Positions 10,047-19,918 of a stretch of 64,000 nucleotides of DNA are shown here, piece after piece. The notes beneath the pieces were generated by a model. The model saw only the letters and a program-made list of their open reading frames with translations, had not been told where the DNA came from and did no database searches. The stretch covers positions 744,001 to 808,000 of the forward strand of contig NW_025932050.1 in assembly GCF_000764305.2 (NCBI RefSeq). The letters are read 5' to 3'. Position numbers and translations under genes: made by a program. Position 1 is the first letter of the stretch, and the number at the start of each line of letters is the position of its first letter. This DNA comes from Hyalella azteca (lineage: Eukaryota > Arthropoda > Malacostraca > Amphipoda > Hyalellidae).

Positions 10047-10909
10047 TTAATACGCAGCGTGTTTTTGGCGAACGTGCCGCTTGAGATTGTCAGACCACGG
10101 AGTGCTATAGGAACACTGGGCACAGTGGAGATAATCTCCTGTATGCTTACGCATGTGTCTCGTCAGATCGCTTGAATTTATAGTGCTATATGAGCACTGG
10201 GCACAGTGTAAAAATTCTCCTGTATGCTTACGCATGTGTCTCGTCAGATCGGTTGAATTTATAGTGCTATATGAGCACTGGGCACAGTGTAAAAATTCTC
10301 CTGTATGCTTACGCATGTGTCTCGTCAGATCGGTTGAATTTATAGTGCTATATGAGCACTGGGCACAGTGTAAAAATTCTCCTGTATGCTTACGCATGTG
10401 TCTCGTCAGATCGGTTGAATTTATAGTGCTATATGAGCACTGGGCACAGTGTAAAAATTCTCCTGTATGCTTTCGCATGTGGTTCTTCAGCTGTTGAGGA
10501 TATGTAGCGCTATAAGAACACTGGGCACATTGGTAATTTTTTCCTGTATGCTTACGCATGTGTCTCGTCAGATTGCTTGAATTTATAGTGCTAAATGAAC
10601 ACTGGGCACACTGGTAATATTTTCCTGTATGCTTATGCATGTGTTGCGTCAGGTTGTAAGAATATGCAGTGCTAAAAGAACACTTGGTACATTGATAATA
10701 TTCATATTCTCCTGTGTGCTTGCGTATGTGTCGACGCATGTTAGATGAAATCTTGCACTTGTATGGGCAGTGGTTACACTGCCATAAATTATCTGCATTT
10801 TTTTGCATGTGCTTATTCGAACCGGAACACGACGCCGACGGGCGCGAAGCCTCCTGCTGTCTTTCCAAATAGCCAGTAAAGCAGTTGCCTGACTGCTGCA
10901 GCTCGGGTC
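10047..10909 (-). CDS. C2H2 zinc-finger exon (nine fingers) of a PRDM-like gene
   Basis: Terminal exon of a minus-strand gene encoding a DNA-binding array. The exon starts at 10909 after the acceptor ctatttcacatttcag; an alternative acceptor at 11092 (tttcctag) would add a linker and keeps the same frame. After a polar linker come nine C2H2 fingers (C-x2-C-x12-H-x3-H; the last has H-x4-H) joined by HTGK/HTGE linkers. Fingers 5 to 8 are almost identical (helix residues around NSTDLTR). The sequence ends HVRQKHAAY and a stop. The neighbouring minus-strand exon at 11616-11725 encodes the end of a SET domain and ends with one base that joins this exon in frame, which supports a PRDM-type histone methyltransferase or transcription factor. 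Such proteins act in the nucleus. Uncertainty: no transcript is seen, and a separate ZnF gene is possible. Confidence 0.85.
10136..10459 (-). repeat. Four 81-bp zinc-finger coding repeats
   Basis: Units start at about 10136, 10217, 10298 and 10379. The last three appear identical base for base; the first differs at one position (gatcgcttga instead of gatcggttga), which changes Thr to Ser. Each unit is one finger plus linker (27 codons). Near identity at synonymous sites points to very recent duplication or gene conversion, or to an assembly repeat. Confidence 0.9.
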
Positions 10910-11092
10910 CTGAAATGTGAAATAGAATAGAATAGAAGTGTCGGCACTGAAGAAATAGGCCCATGGCCTGTTGCCGATTCTTGAACTTTTCGTGACTTGA
11001 TTCACAAGGGATCCGGCCTTTGGAACCCGATCTTTCCATAGCTGACGATTGATTGAGATAGCTGCTGGACTTATTGCCTGGTCCGTAATTTG
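10910..11092 (-). other. Possible additional exon or 5' extension of the ZnF exon
   Basis: From the acceptor at 11092 the minus strand is open without a stop into the finger exon. It encodes a Ser/Arg-rich linker (NYGPGNKSSSYLNQSS...). The last part, FYSILFHIS, looks like an intronic pyrimidine tract rather than protein. Either acceptor gives the same reading phase, so alternative splicing cannot be excluded. Confidence 0.4.
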
Positions 11093-11105
11093 CTAGGAAA
11101 TACAT

Positions 11106-11615
11106 TTAATCGTAAAATTAAAAAGTATCTAAAATTAAATCTTAAAAAATAGAAAAAGTATCTAAAGATGTTAGAGGGAAACATCGTTAGGACAGTGGAA
11201 GAGAATTAACTGATATGCATATATTACACAGTGTTTGTCTGTATATTTGTTAGTATGCATGTTTTTTATGTTTAGAGTCTGGCACCGTGCGCTAGGATAT
11301 TTATTTTTGTTATTACATATTTGTACATTCGTATAGGATATATTATAAATATTTATATTTAAATTGATAGAAAATATGAAAAGAAAATTGGAATTCCCAT
11401 CAAAATTTCAAGACAAAATAGGATATTGGTTTGCACAAAAATAAAAATTCTCTTTATTAGCATTTCGTTAATTCATAAGTTATTATGATAGCTAGGAAAA
11501 CGATTGAATGTTGGATTCTCAAATGATAAGTAACCGCAGTAATTGTACAATAATATGAGTAACCAGTAACTAAGGTAACTAGTAACAAAGCTGACTAGTG
11601 TAACTAGCCACTCAC
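11106..11615. other. Intron between the SET-end exon and the ZnF exon
   Basis: AT-rich DNA between the donor GTGAGT (minus strand, just below 11616) and the acceptors at 11092 and 10909. A short degenerate run of gtaactagta-type repeats lies at about 11550-11610. Confidence 0.6.
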
Positions 11616-11725
11616 CAGCAGAAGTTGTCGCTTGTTTCTGCTGTTGTTGGTGCTGCTGGGGCATGGGTGGCAGGCCAAGCTCACGGCCATACGTGTCGCC
11701 GTACCACACCATCAGTTCAGACCCC
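11616..11725 (-). CDS. Exon with the C-terminal end of a PRDM SET domain
   Basis: A 110 bp minus-strand exon with acceptor tacag before 11725 and a perfect GTGAGT donor after 11616. It encodes GSELMVWYGDTYGRELGLPP, followed by a Gln-rich tail. ELxVWYGDxYxxELG is the signature that closes the SET/PR domain of PRDM proteins, which bind S-adenosylmethionine and methylate histone H3 in the active members. The exon begins with one base completing a codon and ends with one base that is completed by GA at the ZnF exon start, giving a continuous frame. The rest of the SET domain is not seen; sequence beyond 11935 is retrotransposon repeat, so upstream exons are either further away or lost. Confidence 0.8.
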
Positions 11726-11856
11726 CTGTAATGTAGGTAAAGACAAGTTATTTCAGACCCCTGCAATGTAGGTAAAGACAAGTCATTTCAGACCCCTGCA
11801 ATATAGGTAAATACCAGCCATCAGTTCAGACCCCCTATAATATAGGTAAAGACAAG
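11713..11856 (-). repeat. Four tandem copies of the SET-exon acceptor region
   Basis: A 35-40 bp unit (forward sense ttcagacccctgcaatgtag) occurs four times, starting near 11713, 11751, 11786 and 11822. On the minus strand every copy presents a TATTATAG- or TTGCAG-type acceptor followed by GGGGTCTGAA or GGGTCTGAA, the first bases of the SET-end exon. Only the copy at 11725 leads into the exon. The others are potential decoy acceptors. Confidence 0.8.
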
Positions 11857-11934
11857 ATACCGTGCCTTACCAAGAGATGTATTGCAGAACCACCGGGCCA
11901 CTCCTGTGAGAGGCAAGACGATCGAGCAGCTCTG

Positions 11935-12840
11935 TGTACAGGAGACGACGGGTTCCCATTCCTCGAACGAGGAAAACTTTGTAAGTGCAACATCACCGGA
12001 ACAAGGGTAAACGGAACCCTGTGTCATGGTAGGAGAACCGACGGGTGAACGAATAATAGATGCATATACTGATTTTTTTTATTATTATCAAAATTTGTAC
12101 GTATCATGTGGCAGTTCTGTTGTGATAGACATGAGAATGTATCATTGTTGTTGTTGTTCGAATAAGTAGATGACTCCTGTTATAATAATTCATTTTTTTG
12201 TATGTAACGAAATTCGTTCTAGGGATAATTAAGAGGTGTTTCTGCCATGACCCAGGAGGATGTGCCCAACTCAGTAATAATTAAAAGTCAATTTGCTGAA
12301 CAAACGTTCAAACCCGTCTTAACGGGACTTGTTTTCTTAAATAATCAAAGTTCGGTGATGCTGCACGAACCCCGAGTTTCACTAATCTTCTAAGTCGTGG
12401 TGCACAAATCCTATCCCTGTGGGTGGCAAAGAATTTAAGGGAACATGTACTTAACTCTAATATTCCACATGTACCCGGGTCCAACGTCGAGGCCAAGGAG
12501 CGTCCGGGGAACCCCCGCCAGAGAACGGCCGCACTCTATCAAACCCACCATCATCGGCGGGCGTTTCACTACGCCGCACGACCGCCATTATTATTTTTCT
12601 TTTTTTTTTCTCTCTCTTCCCTTTTCAATCCTTGCTTTTAATTAGACTACAAGAGGCCTGCGTTTCGTTCTCCTTTTTCTTTTTTTTTCTTCTTCGTTAG
12701 TCCTTCCAAATTCTGCAAGGAGCCAAGCCTCGCCCTTAAAATCTACGGATGAGAAGAGCGCCATGGAAAAGGACCCTTTTAGAAAAAGAAAAAGGAAAAT
12801 ATTTAATAACTATTACTGATTGGTAATTAGAGAGGAAAGG
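11935..12840. repeat. Retroelement module Y, copy 1
   Basis: Non-coding module starting gtgtacaggagacgacgg, passing through tttctgccatgacccaggag and a polypyrimidine stretch, ending near gaaaggcgatcagg. Copies: 31148-32045 (nearly full) and 28995-29190 (part). It precedes module X/W here and is read as internal 3' sequence of an LTR element; that role is inferred from order only. Short frames with aligned stops in the two copies do not look like genes. Confidence 0.75.
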
Positions 12841-13025
12841 CGATCAGGCAGGCAGAAATATTGTTTTTTTTTTGTGCAAATGATCCACATAAACATTCAT
12901 TGCGAAAAGATTTTCTGACATTTCATAAGATTGTGACATGTTTTAGTAGGGTGTGAATAAGTATTTTGCCTTATATATATATTTTTTTGTTTTGTTGATA
13001 TTTTTTTTTGAGTGTTTTGGCTTTA
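12841..13025. other. Spacer between modules Y and X
   Basis: AT-rich, with several T runs. Nothing recognised. Confidence 0.4.
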
Positions 13026-13650
13026 GATACAATTAGATTGTTTAACCTCCAACTGTAAGATTTCAGAAGTTTGAAGCTAACAGGTTAACGCAGAATGCTT
13101 CATTTTATTTTGGACAATCTCATTTTTTTTTCTTGATGTGTCAAATTCTATTGAAATTAGTCTCTATTGTGTACTAATAATCCCAAAATGTATGTTCGAA
13201 TTGTCCTACAGCGTACAGTATAGTGATTGATTCGCAAATTAACCATGATAAATAAAGTTCGACATTTCGCATTGCTATTGGGATGTAACTCGAGGTCTTG
13301 TTCCGCCGGTAAGAGAAGAGTTGTGTTATACTAGTTCTGTAATTTAGCAGTCGTGCTTGCTTCATTTGAAGTCATACTGTTTTAACAAAGAGTAACTACT
13401 TTGGAGTGTTCTCGAAGACGTATTGGTAATATACCACGGACCCTGAGCGTCTTGTGTGAAATTTAGCCTTTCTCGATACTACGCCAGAATTTGTTTGAGA
13501 AGAACTTGCTTCTTTCTCAGGCATTATAGTGATGGCAACAAAATCATTACATTGCGATGTATCTCAAAAAAATTATTGACCGTATATATAGTGCAGCGAG
13601 TCTGATTCAATGTGATGTTATACTGTAATACTAAGATGTTCTCATAGAGG
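13026..13650. repeat. Retroelement module X, copy 1
   Basis: Starts attagattgtttaacctcc and ends near gatgttctcatagaggttt. Copies: 30471-31103 (full) and 32520-32740 (internally deleted). No coding capacity recognised. Confidence 0.75.
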
Positions 13651-14902
13651 TTTAATTTTTTTTTCTTTTTATCTCGCATTTTTTTGACAATTATCGAAGG
13701 TAGAATGATTGTTAATAGTATCAATTGTGTACACGGAAGCACAAATGGCATAGTTTCACGTTCAGAAAATTATTGTTTGTCTGTGATCCCATCTTTTTTT
13801 TTTGCTCGTGATTTTTATTCTTTTTCGGGTGTACCGATAACTTTGGTGGAACGTACTACGTTCTTAATTTAACGTTTTTCAAATGAATCGTCAATAATGT
13901 TGTGGAAAATTTAGCGACTCGCGTTGAAAGTAATTTGCAAAGGATTGAGAATATGTGCCAGTAAAATTCTTAATTTTCTCTCTTCCTCACCAAGGTTTCA
14001 TATTAATACGTAAAACGCTCGATTCATAGGCTGAAATTACATACACTTCGTGATTTTCTTTTACGTGCGCAAGAAAAATATTTGTATTTTTTTTTTGGCG
14101 TGAAGAACTCGTTTCCTATTTTCGTGTAACAAAGTAGCTGATGCATTTTTTTTTCTCTCTCTCTGGTGTTTTTGCGTACTAATTTCGCGCCTTTAGGATG
14201 TCAATTATAGTGTTTATTCTGAAAGTGTTATTTTATAATTTTTTTTTTGACCATCATTGCTTAAGGAGGCAAGGTGTTTTAAATTCTCCTCGATTAGATA
14301 TCGTGAGATTATTTGTTTTGTTGTTAATTATGTATTGATTGTGTTCTTACCTTATAGGGCGGTAAAGTATTGAAGAAAAAATAAACTGTCGAGTGAAGAG
14401 CACAAAACCTATAAAAATTCTCATTGTTTCTTGTTTGGACGGAAGCACATCCAAAGTAACATCCAGGACTGCGGGTGATTGCTGCCGTTAGTTTAATTCA
14501 ATGTTTCCGGCTATATTTGCAAATTTTAATGAGTTGATGTCGATTTTATTTTTTTTGTGATAGGAAGTTTAGAGTAAGATTTAATAGGTATATATATATT
14601 GTATTATATATTTTTTTTTGGTGATGCGATTGTAATCATTTGTTTTTTTTGGTTTTGTATGTACCTCTGTATCTGAAGAATGTCAATCAGGAGTAGGAAG
14701 ATTCAAACTAGAATAGTTCTCATCCGAATGTTAGGAGCGGTGTTCTGTTCTAGATTTTTCTGGGAAAATAGATTAAATTATAACTCCTTCTGTAAATTAT
14801 AGGATGTGAAGGGAAGGAGACAGGAGTGTCTGAAACAGTTACGGCCTGCTAAGGTTGAATAGTCAGATGAATCGAAGTAATTAAAGGGGGGGGGGAGATG
14901 AG
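13647..14902 (+). repeat. Retroelement module W, copy 1, ending in a polypurine tract
   Basis: Contains gaaggtagaatgattg, gcctttaggatgtcaatta, cttaaggaggcaaggtg, and ggaagcacatccaaagtaac. It ends in aaaggggggggggagatgag at about 14884-14902, a good polypurine tract, followed by TGTGCCGGATAGTGACC. Copies are at 15443-16717 and 32846-33903. Position before a TG-starting LTR suggests the 3' end of an LTR element's internal region. Confidence 0.75.
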
Positions 14903-15441
14903 TGTGCCGGATAGTGACCGATGGTAAGGATAGGTGATGATATTAAGAGGATATGAGTTGTCGAGAGAAGAGTTAGGGGAAGATGTACACGGGCGTGCTA
15001 AAAGGACAATTGACCAAGTTAATTGTTAGGAAGCGAGTTTTGTGCTCAGGTTATGAGTTGAAACTGAATGATATAAAGAAAAATCTAGCCGACATTATTT
15101 TTTTAGGGTTCTTGAGGGGATGATTAGGAATAGGAATAGGAATAAATTTTACATAAAATTAGGGATTGATGATAGACATAAACTCGGGATTTCGAGGGAG
15201 GAGCTCAAACCGCCTAGCTAGAGCGCTGCGCGAGACCGGCGCAGTATTTAAGAGCGAGAGCGGGCCGACCGCGAGAGAGTCCCGTTCGGGTGTTCGAGGC
15301 AGTCAGACGTATCGTGGACGCAAGTGGTCGCAAGTATCGTGAGCCTCGAGTACCGTTCAGAAGAGACCATTTTAACACGCCGTTTATCGCAAGTATCGTG
15401 AGCCTCGAGTACCGTTCAGAAGAGACCATTTTAACACGCCG
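14903..15441 (+). mobile_element. LTR-like segment, copy 1, interrupted at an assembly N
   Basis: Begins TGTGCCGGATAGTGACC right after the polypurine tract, as do 16718 and 33904. It holds a TATA-like TATTTAAG at 15245-15252 and a cagtcagac initiator-like site near 15300. Two 55 bp copies of a segment ending ccattttaacacgccg (15328-15382 and 15387-15441) close it, then an N at 15442. It is probably an incomplete LTR joined to the next module W by the assembly. Confidence 0.55.
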
Positions 15442-15442
15442 N
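15442..15442. other. Ambiguous base (N) at a repeat boundary
   Basis: The only N in the window. It follows the second copy of a 55 bp direct repeat and precedes the second W module, so it marks a doubtful assembly join. Confidence 0.95.
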
Positions 15443-16717
15443 TTTTTTTTTTACTTCTCTTTTTATCTCGCATTTTGTGACAAGTATCGAAGGTAGAATG
15501 ATTGTTAATAGTATCAATTGTGTACACGGAAGCACAAAGGGCATAGTTCACGTTCAGAAAATTATTGTTTGTCTGCGATTCCATTTTCCTTTGCTCGCGA
15601 TTTTTATTCTTTTTCGGGTGTACCGATAACTTTGGTGGAACGTACTACGTTCTTAATTTAACGTTTTTCAAATAACTCGTCAATAATGTTGTGAAAAATT
15701 TAGCGACTCGCAATGAAAGTGATTTCCAAACAATTCAGAATAACCTTTCAATTTTTGGGCCAGAAAAGATATGTGTGCCAGTAGAATTCTTACTTTTCTC
15801 TCTTCCTCACAAAGGTTGCAGATTGATACGTAAAACGCTCGATTCATAGGCTGAAATTACATACACTTGTGACTTTCTTTTACGTGCGCAATAAAAATAT
15901 TTATTTTTTTTTTTACATTAAGAATTTCGTTTCCCATTTTCGTGTGACAATTTTTGATGATGCATTTTTTTTTTTCTCTCTCTGGTGTTTTTGCGTAATA
16001 ATTTTGTGCCTTTAGGATGTCAATTAGAGTGTTTATTCTGAAAGAGTTATGTTAGTTTTTTCTTTTGAACATTATTGCTTAAGGAGGCAAGGTGCTTTAA
16101 ATTCTCCTTGATTAGATATCGTGAGATTATTTGTTTTGTTGTTAATTACGTATTGATTGTGTTCTTACCTTATAGGGCGGTAAAAGTATTGAAGAAAAAA
16201 AATATATAAGTTGTCGAGTGAAGAGCACAAAACCTATAAAAGAATTTTTCTCATCGTTTCTTGTTGGACGGAAGCACATCCAAAGTAACATCCAGGACTG
16301 CGGGTGGTTGCTGCCGTTAGTTAAATTCAATGTTACAGGCTATATTTGCAAATTTTAAGGAGTCGATGTCAATTTTATTTTCTTTTTGTGATAGGAAGTT
16401 CAGAGTAAGATTTACTAGGTATATATATATTGTATTATATGTTTTTTTTTGTGATGCGACTGTAATCATTTTTTTTTCTCCGGTTTTGTATGTACCTCTG
16501 TATCTGAAAAATGTCAATTAGGAGTAGGAAGATTTAAGCTAGATTAGTTCTCATCCGAATGTTAGGAGCGGTGTTCTGTTCTGGATTTTTCTGGGAAAAT
16601 AGATTCTGTAAATTATAGAGTGTGACGGGAAGGAGACAGGAGTGTCTGAAACAGTTACGGCCTGCTAAGGTTGAATAGTCAGATGAATCGAAGTAATTAA
16701 AAGGGGGGGGAGATGAG
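15443..16717 (+). repeat. Retroelement module W, copy 2, ending in a polypurine tract
   Basis: Aligns along its length with 13647-14902, with many substitutions and T-run length changes, and ends with the same polypurine tract (about 16700-16717). Confidence 0.75.
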
Positions 16718-18595
16718 TGTGCCGGATAGTGACCGATAGTAAGGATAGGTTATGATATTAAGAGGATATAAGTTGTCGAGAGACGAGTTAAGGAAAGATG
16801 TACACGGGCGTGCTAAAAAAGATTATGCGCGAGGTCTGCATAGCATTTATTGACCGTATAGTCAGTAGCAGTAAGCCAGAGGTCAACGCCGAGAAATAAT
16901 GAAGAAGTCGTTCTAGATTATCGAAGGCGTGAGAGATTTTCCGGATTTGATAATATTGTGACATGTTTCGTAGGATGTGGATGTGTATTTTCCTTTGTAT
17001 TTTTTTTAATTAATATTATTTTGGGTCGCTTGGGTTGAGGGGTAGAATTCGGGTACTTGAGGTAAAATTGATGCAAATTTGAACGAGGGGAGGCGAAAAA
17101 TGGAGACGAGAGTAAGGGATAGGAGTGGCGAGATGAAAGCCATGTAGGTCACGATAGATGCACCTAGAGAAATTGGACCGTGTTAATAGGATTGGCAAAA
17201 TCGATTGGTTCTGTAGTGGAGGTAGGGTTGAAAAAAAAAAAAAAAATCATCACGCTAGGCTTAGACGTTTTTTTTTTTAGCCAGCAAGGGAGGATATGAT
17301 AAGGATAGAAATTCATAAAATTGGGAATATATGTAGAACCGTTGAAGATTAAATAAGCCGACGGTTTGAATAACTTCAAAAGCGGGTATAGGACGCCCAC
17401 GTAGCGAGCGGAGCTATAAAAGCAGGGACGTAGAAGAATAGTCAGTCAGAGCGTGGCGGACAGCGCTGCGTACGGACGTGTGTCAATAATCTGTGAAGGA
17501 GTCTCGTGTTGGAGGCTGGGTAATCTGTGACGAAGTCGTGCTGGAAACCGGAGTAACTTTGAAGCCGATACTACCCGACCTGCGAAGATTCTGCTGTCCT
17601 AATCTTGATTTACCGGCAATCGTTCAACGACTCGTCGTGCTGGAGACCGGGGTTAGTTGAAGCCAACGCCACGTGTAGAACAAAGAAGATACTGATGTTC
17701 TAATCTTGATTATCGACAATCGTTCATCGACGAGAAACCTATGTACACCGAGACAGAATTTTATTCCGGAATCTAGTATCCACGGCAAGGAAGAAGGCAC
17801 CACTCCAAATACTGGTATTGCCGGATTACAACGAGCATCATTTGCAACAACTACGACGTGAGCCTGGTCATACGCACTCAGAGTGAGTTCCATCGAAGCC
17901 AAGTCCTACGCAAGTCCGAGCAGTAACCCTTCGCATTAGACCGCAACATCGAAGAAACCGACGTCAAATCCTGGTGCGAGTCCCGAAGAAGTCAGAAGTC
18001 GGCCAACGCTCAACTGCCTTCCAGCCGGTGATGTACCCCCTTTTCTTTTGAATCGATGAAATACCATCCCCATTTTCGCCCCCTTCATTGGTACTATTGT
18101 GAGGATTGAACTATTAGCGTGCATTGTAGCCTTCGTTGGGAATTGCCAATACGAGTAGGCTAAGCCTAGAGATTTGTTGCCAAATTTTGCCGGGCCCAGT
18201 TCTGTATTAGGATGGGAGTTTTCTGCCTTTAAGTATATAAGTGTTGACATCAATGTTTGTATCTTTTCCTTTGTCAATTCGTCGCCTAACTGCCAGTAGT
18301 AGTAGAGAACTTTCTATGCGCCTCTTGACCACTCGGATAACGAGAAATCTCGTGTAACCAACCTGACAGTATTTAAAAATGTTTAATTAAAAACTCTATC
18401 GAGATTTCCATACGATTGATAGTTCAATACAGGTGTCGAAATAATTAGTATCTTGCAAAAACTATAAATCCTGTCGACGCCACCCCCTTATATCGATGAT
18501 TACAGTTTCGGTTAAAGGTTGAAATTACTACATAGTAGTAGGAGTAGGACGAAAATCTTTAATCGAACAAAAAGTAAGTTCCTCCTCTCTAATCA
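16718..18595 (+). mobile_element. Candidate complete LTR of a Ty3/Gypsy-type element
   Basis: Starts TGTGCCGG after a polypurine tract and ends ...CTCTAATCA two bases before a TGG-starting primer-binding site, so both ends have LTR logic (TG...CA, PPT before, PBS after). It contains a TATA box and initiator near 17415-17447 and a ~120 bp imperfect tandem repeat at about 17500-17740 in the transcribed part. A related segment at 33904-35300 shares the start, the TATA/initiator block and a stretch near the end (actgccagtagtagtagaga). With W on its left and internal sequence on its right it would be an LTR shared by two elements in tandem. Confidence 0.55.
17415..17447 (+). promoter_or_regulatory. 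LTR core promoter: TATA box and initiator
   Basis: TATAAAA at 17415-17421 and TCAGTC at 17442-17447. The spacing of about 29 bases from TATA start to the initiator A, and the TCAGT form, match the arthropod core promoter. Confidence 0.65.
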
Positions 18596-18597
18596 AG

Positions 18598-18614
18598 TGG
18601 TGTCAGGTGTGGGG
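18598..18614 (+). other. Candidate primer-binding site
   Basis: TGGTGTCAGGTGTGGGG two bases after the proposed LTR end. PBSs begin with TGG, complementary to the CCA end of the priming tRNA. The matching tRNA was not determined. Confidence 0.55.
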
Positions 18615-19880
18615 TTCAAAAACTGGCAGTGACGAATTGACAATTGGAGTAATAATTAAGTTTTCTTTTTTTTTTTCTTTTTCTGTTACAGTTGATCTAA
18701 TTTTTGTGTGCCATAATTACAATTTTTGCATAATTTTTGTTGAAATTTTCATGTGATATGATTTTTTTTTTGGGTCGATAATTCTCTTGCTGGGGGATTT
18801 TCTTATAGGATGTTTAGGGTGTTATAAAACTCTCTCTCACGTTCTCTGCTAAACTGAAGGAGTGGCGCTGTAGAATTTGCGAAGATACAATATGAAACCA
18901 ATCCCTTGGGGTTAGAGTAAACTAGGTCAGCGCGCGATTAAAATGTTAGGTATTAGCTTCAATTGGCGCGCGATTCTCGTATAATCTAGGCATTCAAGTA
19001 GCTGTTTGGTTGTGTAGGTGATTTTTGGTGGTACTTCGTAAGTGCACCTTACCGCGCATCATGTCTTGCGATATAATTGTTAGTTTGCTCATCTGCGTTA
19101 GCGTTAGTCTTGAGGCTCTGCGAGAAATTAGCTACATTAGATTGAGCGAAGGAAAGATGGTTAAGCGACGGACGAAAATGGAAAGCAACAGGAAGGACAT
19201 AGGAATTTCGGCGGGAGGTTCTTCAAACCTCAGAAAACACCACCCGCCCTACCGCTCGCACGGAGGTATGCATTCGGGCCAGGTCCCAAGTGAAGGAAGT
19301 ATGGAGGAAAAGATGGACTAAATAGCATTCGACGCAATTACTACAGGGCTCGCAAAATCACGAAATTGGAAATCGTAGTTCATTTAATTAGAATTTCTGT
19401 TTCAGCACCGGGGTTGTTTTGTTTGGGGCTCGCGCAAATTGAACAGAGAATAATAAAATAATAATGATACGATTCAGTGCGCTCGCATAAGATACGTTGA
19501 AGGCAGTAAAGACGCTAGAGCTAACTTTTTCAAGTCATATATATTTTTTTTTGCTTCGTTGCCTACTTACAGCTAATATTACTAGAAACAGGAATATTCG
19601 TTTGCGTGTTTTTCCTTTCTGTTGTTTGAGGAGGGAAGTTGCGCCGGTGTTAAGGTATTAGTAATTGTCGTCTAGGAACTTACATAGACAGGTCGTCCGA
19701 AAATAACAAGTCCGTTATTTTCTGTTTAGAAATTCATCTCGGCAGGCTTAGAGCAGGGCAGTTAATGTGAGGGACAGAGGGCGGCAGCCGCTGTTCGCCG
19801 AAGGCAAGTTCTTTCTTTTTCTTCTTCCTTCTTTCATGTGAGGGAACATTTTTTTTTGCGGGCGTGGGGAACCACCATTG
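18615..19880 (+). other. Retroelement leader / unresolved region with one weak frame
   Basis: Mostly AT-rich non-coding DNA after the PBS. A frame at 19025-19321 (98 codons, lysine-rich middle, KHHPPYRSHGGMHSG near the end) could be a remnant of gag but shows no diagnostic motif. From about 19505 the sequence matches 24685-25045, which lies 3' of a pol fragment elsewhere in the window. It stops at the adapter at 19881, while the other copy runs on with agcgagagag. Confidence 0.4.
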
Positions 19881-19918
19881 CTGTCTCTTATACACATCTA
19901 GATGTGTATAAGAGACAG
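19881..19918. other. Tn5 mosaic-end pair: mate-pair junction adapter left in assembly
   Basis: Two 19 bp Tn5 mosaic ends head to head: ctgtctcttatacacatct (19881-19899) and agatgtgtataagagacag (19900-19918). This 38 bp palindrome is the circularisation junction of transposase-based mate-pair libraries and is not genomic. A frame through it would be credited with a false N-terminus containing YTHLDVYKRQ. Confidence 0.97.

Noticed and set aside
10153..10497. Plus-strand 114-codon repetitive frame
   Set aside because: It is the antisense of the zinc-finger repeats on the minus strand, which have the Cys/His pattern.
11821..12027. Minus-strand 68-codon frame (and a possible 33-nt micro-exon near 11863-11895) as upstream PRDM exon
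   Set aside because: Much of the frame lies in module Y, which is repeated at 31148-32045, and the remaining part does not resemble the expected SET sequence.
19838..19918. N-terminal extension of the pol frame starting with ATG at 19838
   Set aside because: It is made of unrelated flanking sequence and the translated mosaic-end adapter, so it is not a natural protein end.
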